Below, in pieces: positions 63,861-64,000 of a DNA stretch of 64,000 nucleotides; position 1 is the first letter of the stretch, and the number at the start of each line of letters is the position of its first letter. Below the pieces are notes generated by a model. It worked only from the letters and a program-made list of their open reading frames with translations, was not told the origin of the DNA and ran no database searches. The position numbers and the translations under genes were made by a program. The stretch comes from Sodalis sp. dw_96 (GTDB lineage Bacteria > Pseudomonadota > Gammaproteobacteria > Enterobacterales > Enterobacteriaceae), in contig NZ_JAAVUT010000003.1 of the NCBI RefSeq assembly GCF_018449575.1, forward strand, positions 124,001-188,000. The letters run 5' to 3'.

Positions 63861-64000
63861 ATGTATGCCCTGGTGGATATCAACTCTTTCTATGCTTCCT
63901 GCGAGACGGTATTTCGACCGGAATTACGGGATCGGCCCATCGTGGTGCTCAGTAATAACGACGGCTGTGTCATTGCCCGTTCGGCCCAGGCCAAGCAGCT
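63861..64000 (+). CDS. umuC: DNA polymerase V catalytic subunit UmuC, N-terminus only
   Basis: ATG 63861, frame open to the window end, 46 codons seen. [20 protein letters not shown] and [14 protein letters not shown] match the start of UmuC/ImpB/MucB, including the catalytic metal-binding Asp in [10 protein letters not shown]. Translesion synthesis under SOS control. It follows the LexA box directly; umuD, normally just upstream and in the same transcript, is not present in the 124 bp between repeat copy 3 and the start. Confidence 0.9.
   Translation, partial: MYALVDINSFYASCETVFRPELRDRPIVVLSNNDGCVIARSAQAKQ

Overview
The window reads as a chromosome segment of a gamma-proteobacterium of the order Enterobacterales. 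The gene set (yicIJ, fucIKU/fucA, xylABFGHR, qorB with its HxlR regulator, dmsABC, an aaeXAB-like efflux operon, umuC) and close protein resemblance to E. coli counterparts support this. A leucine-rich-repeat effector-like gene, many dispersed palindromic repeats and decayed genes point to a host-associated or recently host-associated lineage (Sodalis/Bruguierivoracaceae-like is my guess only). No rRNA, tRNA, CRISPR array, complete prophage or IS transposase was seen.

Layout. 1-3.4 kb: 5'-truncated LRR protein. 3.5-8.8 kb: MarR-controlled FUSC/HlyD/OMF efflux operon. 9.2-9.9 kb: unknown gene in AT-rich DNA. 10.0-12.9 kb: TetR regulator, paired operators, SDR dehydrogenase and TIM-barrel sugar isomerase. 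13.2-26.7 kb: carbohydrate block with alpha-xylosidase and its symporter (yicIJ), then a fucose regulon in which an ABC importer stands where FucP is found in E. coli, with fucA divergent. 26.9-30.6 kb: FAD monooxygenase, two small membrane proteins, qorB and its regulator. 30.8-31.9 kb: xylR. 32.1-45.2 kb: accessory island. 45.2-52.8 kb: xylBA and xylFGH. 53.1-59.3 kb: MacAB-like exporter, tiny ORFs and a Ser-rich three-repeat protein. 59.4-63.3 kb: dmsCBA. 63.8 kb to end: umuC behind an SOS box.

The sugar genes fit together: alpha-xylosidase, xylose and L-fucose catabolism would together salvage the side-chain sugars of plant xyloglucan. The island separates xylR from xylBA. It holds a DinJ/YafQ-type toxin-antitoxin pair, an orphan XRE antitoxin, an hsdR fragment, and three copies of a 0.8-0.94 kb module. 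Each module contains a predicted C4-like antisense RNA, a leader whose Shine-Dalgarno is held in a hairpin, and a 65-aa protein that is identical in all three although the DNA differs at several silent sites. Two of the modules, as direct repeats, bracket a 6 kb catabolic cassette (tandem-HTH LysR, amidohydrolase, decarboxylase-like protein, SDF transporter, OprB porin) of foreign appearance.

The two places most likely to hold undescribed biology are the triplicated C4-like RNA/65-aa modules with their bracketed cassette (33.3-44.6 kb), and the FtsX-type ABC exporter with downstream tiny Cys-containing ORFs and the Ser-rich repeat protein (53.1-59.3 kb). All functional assignments come from recognising families by eye; no database search was run.
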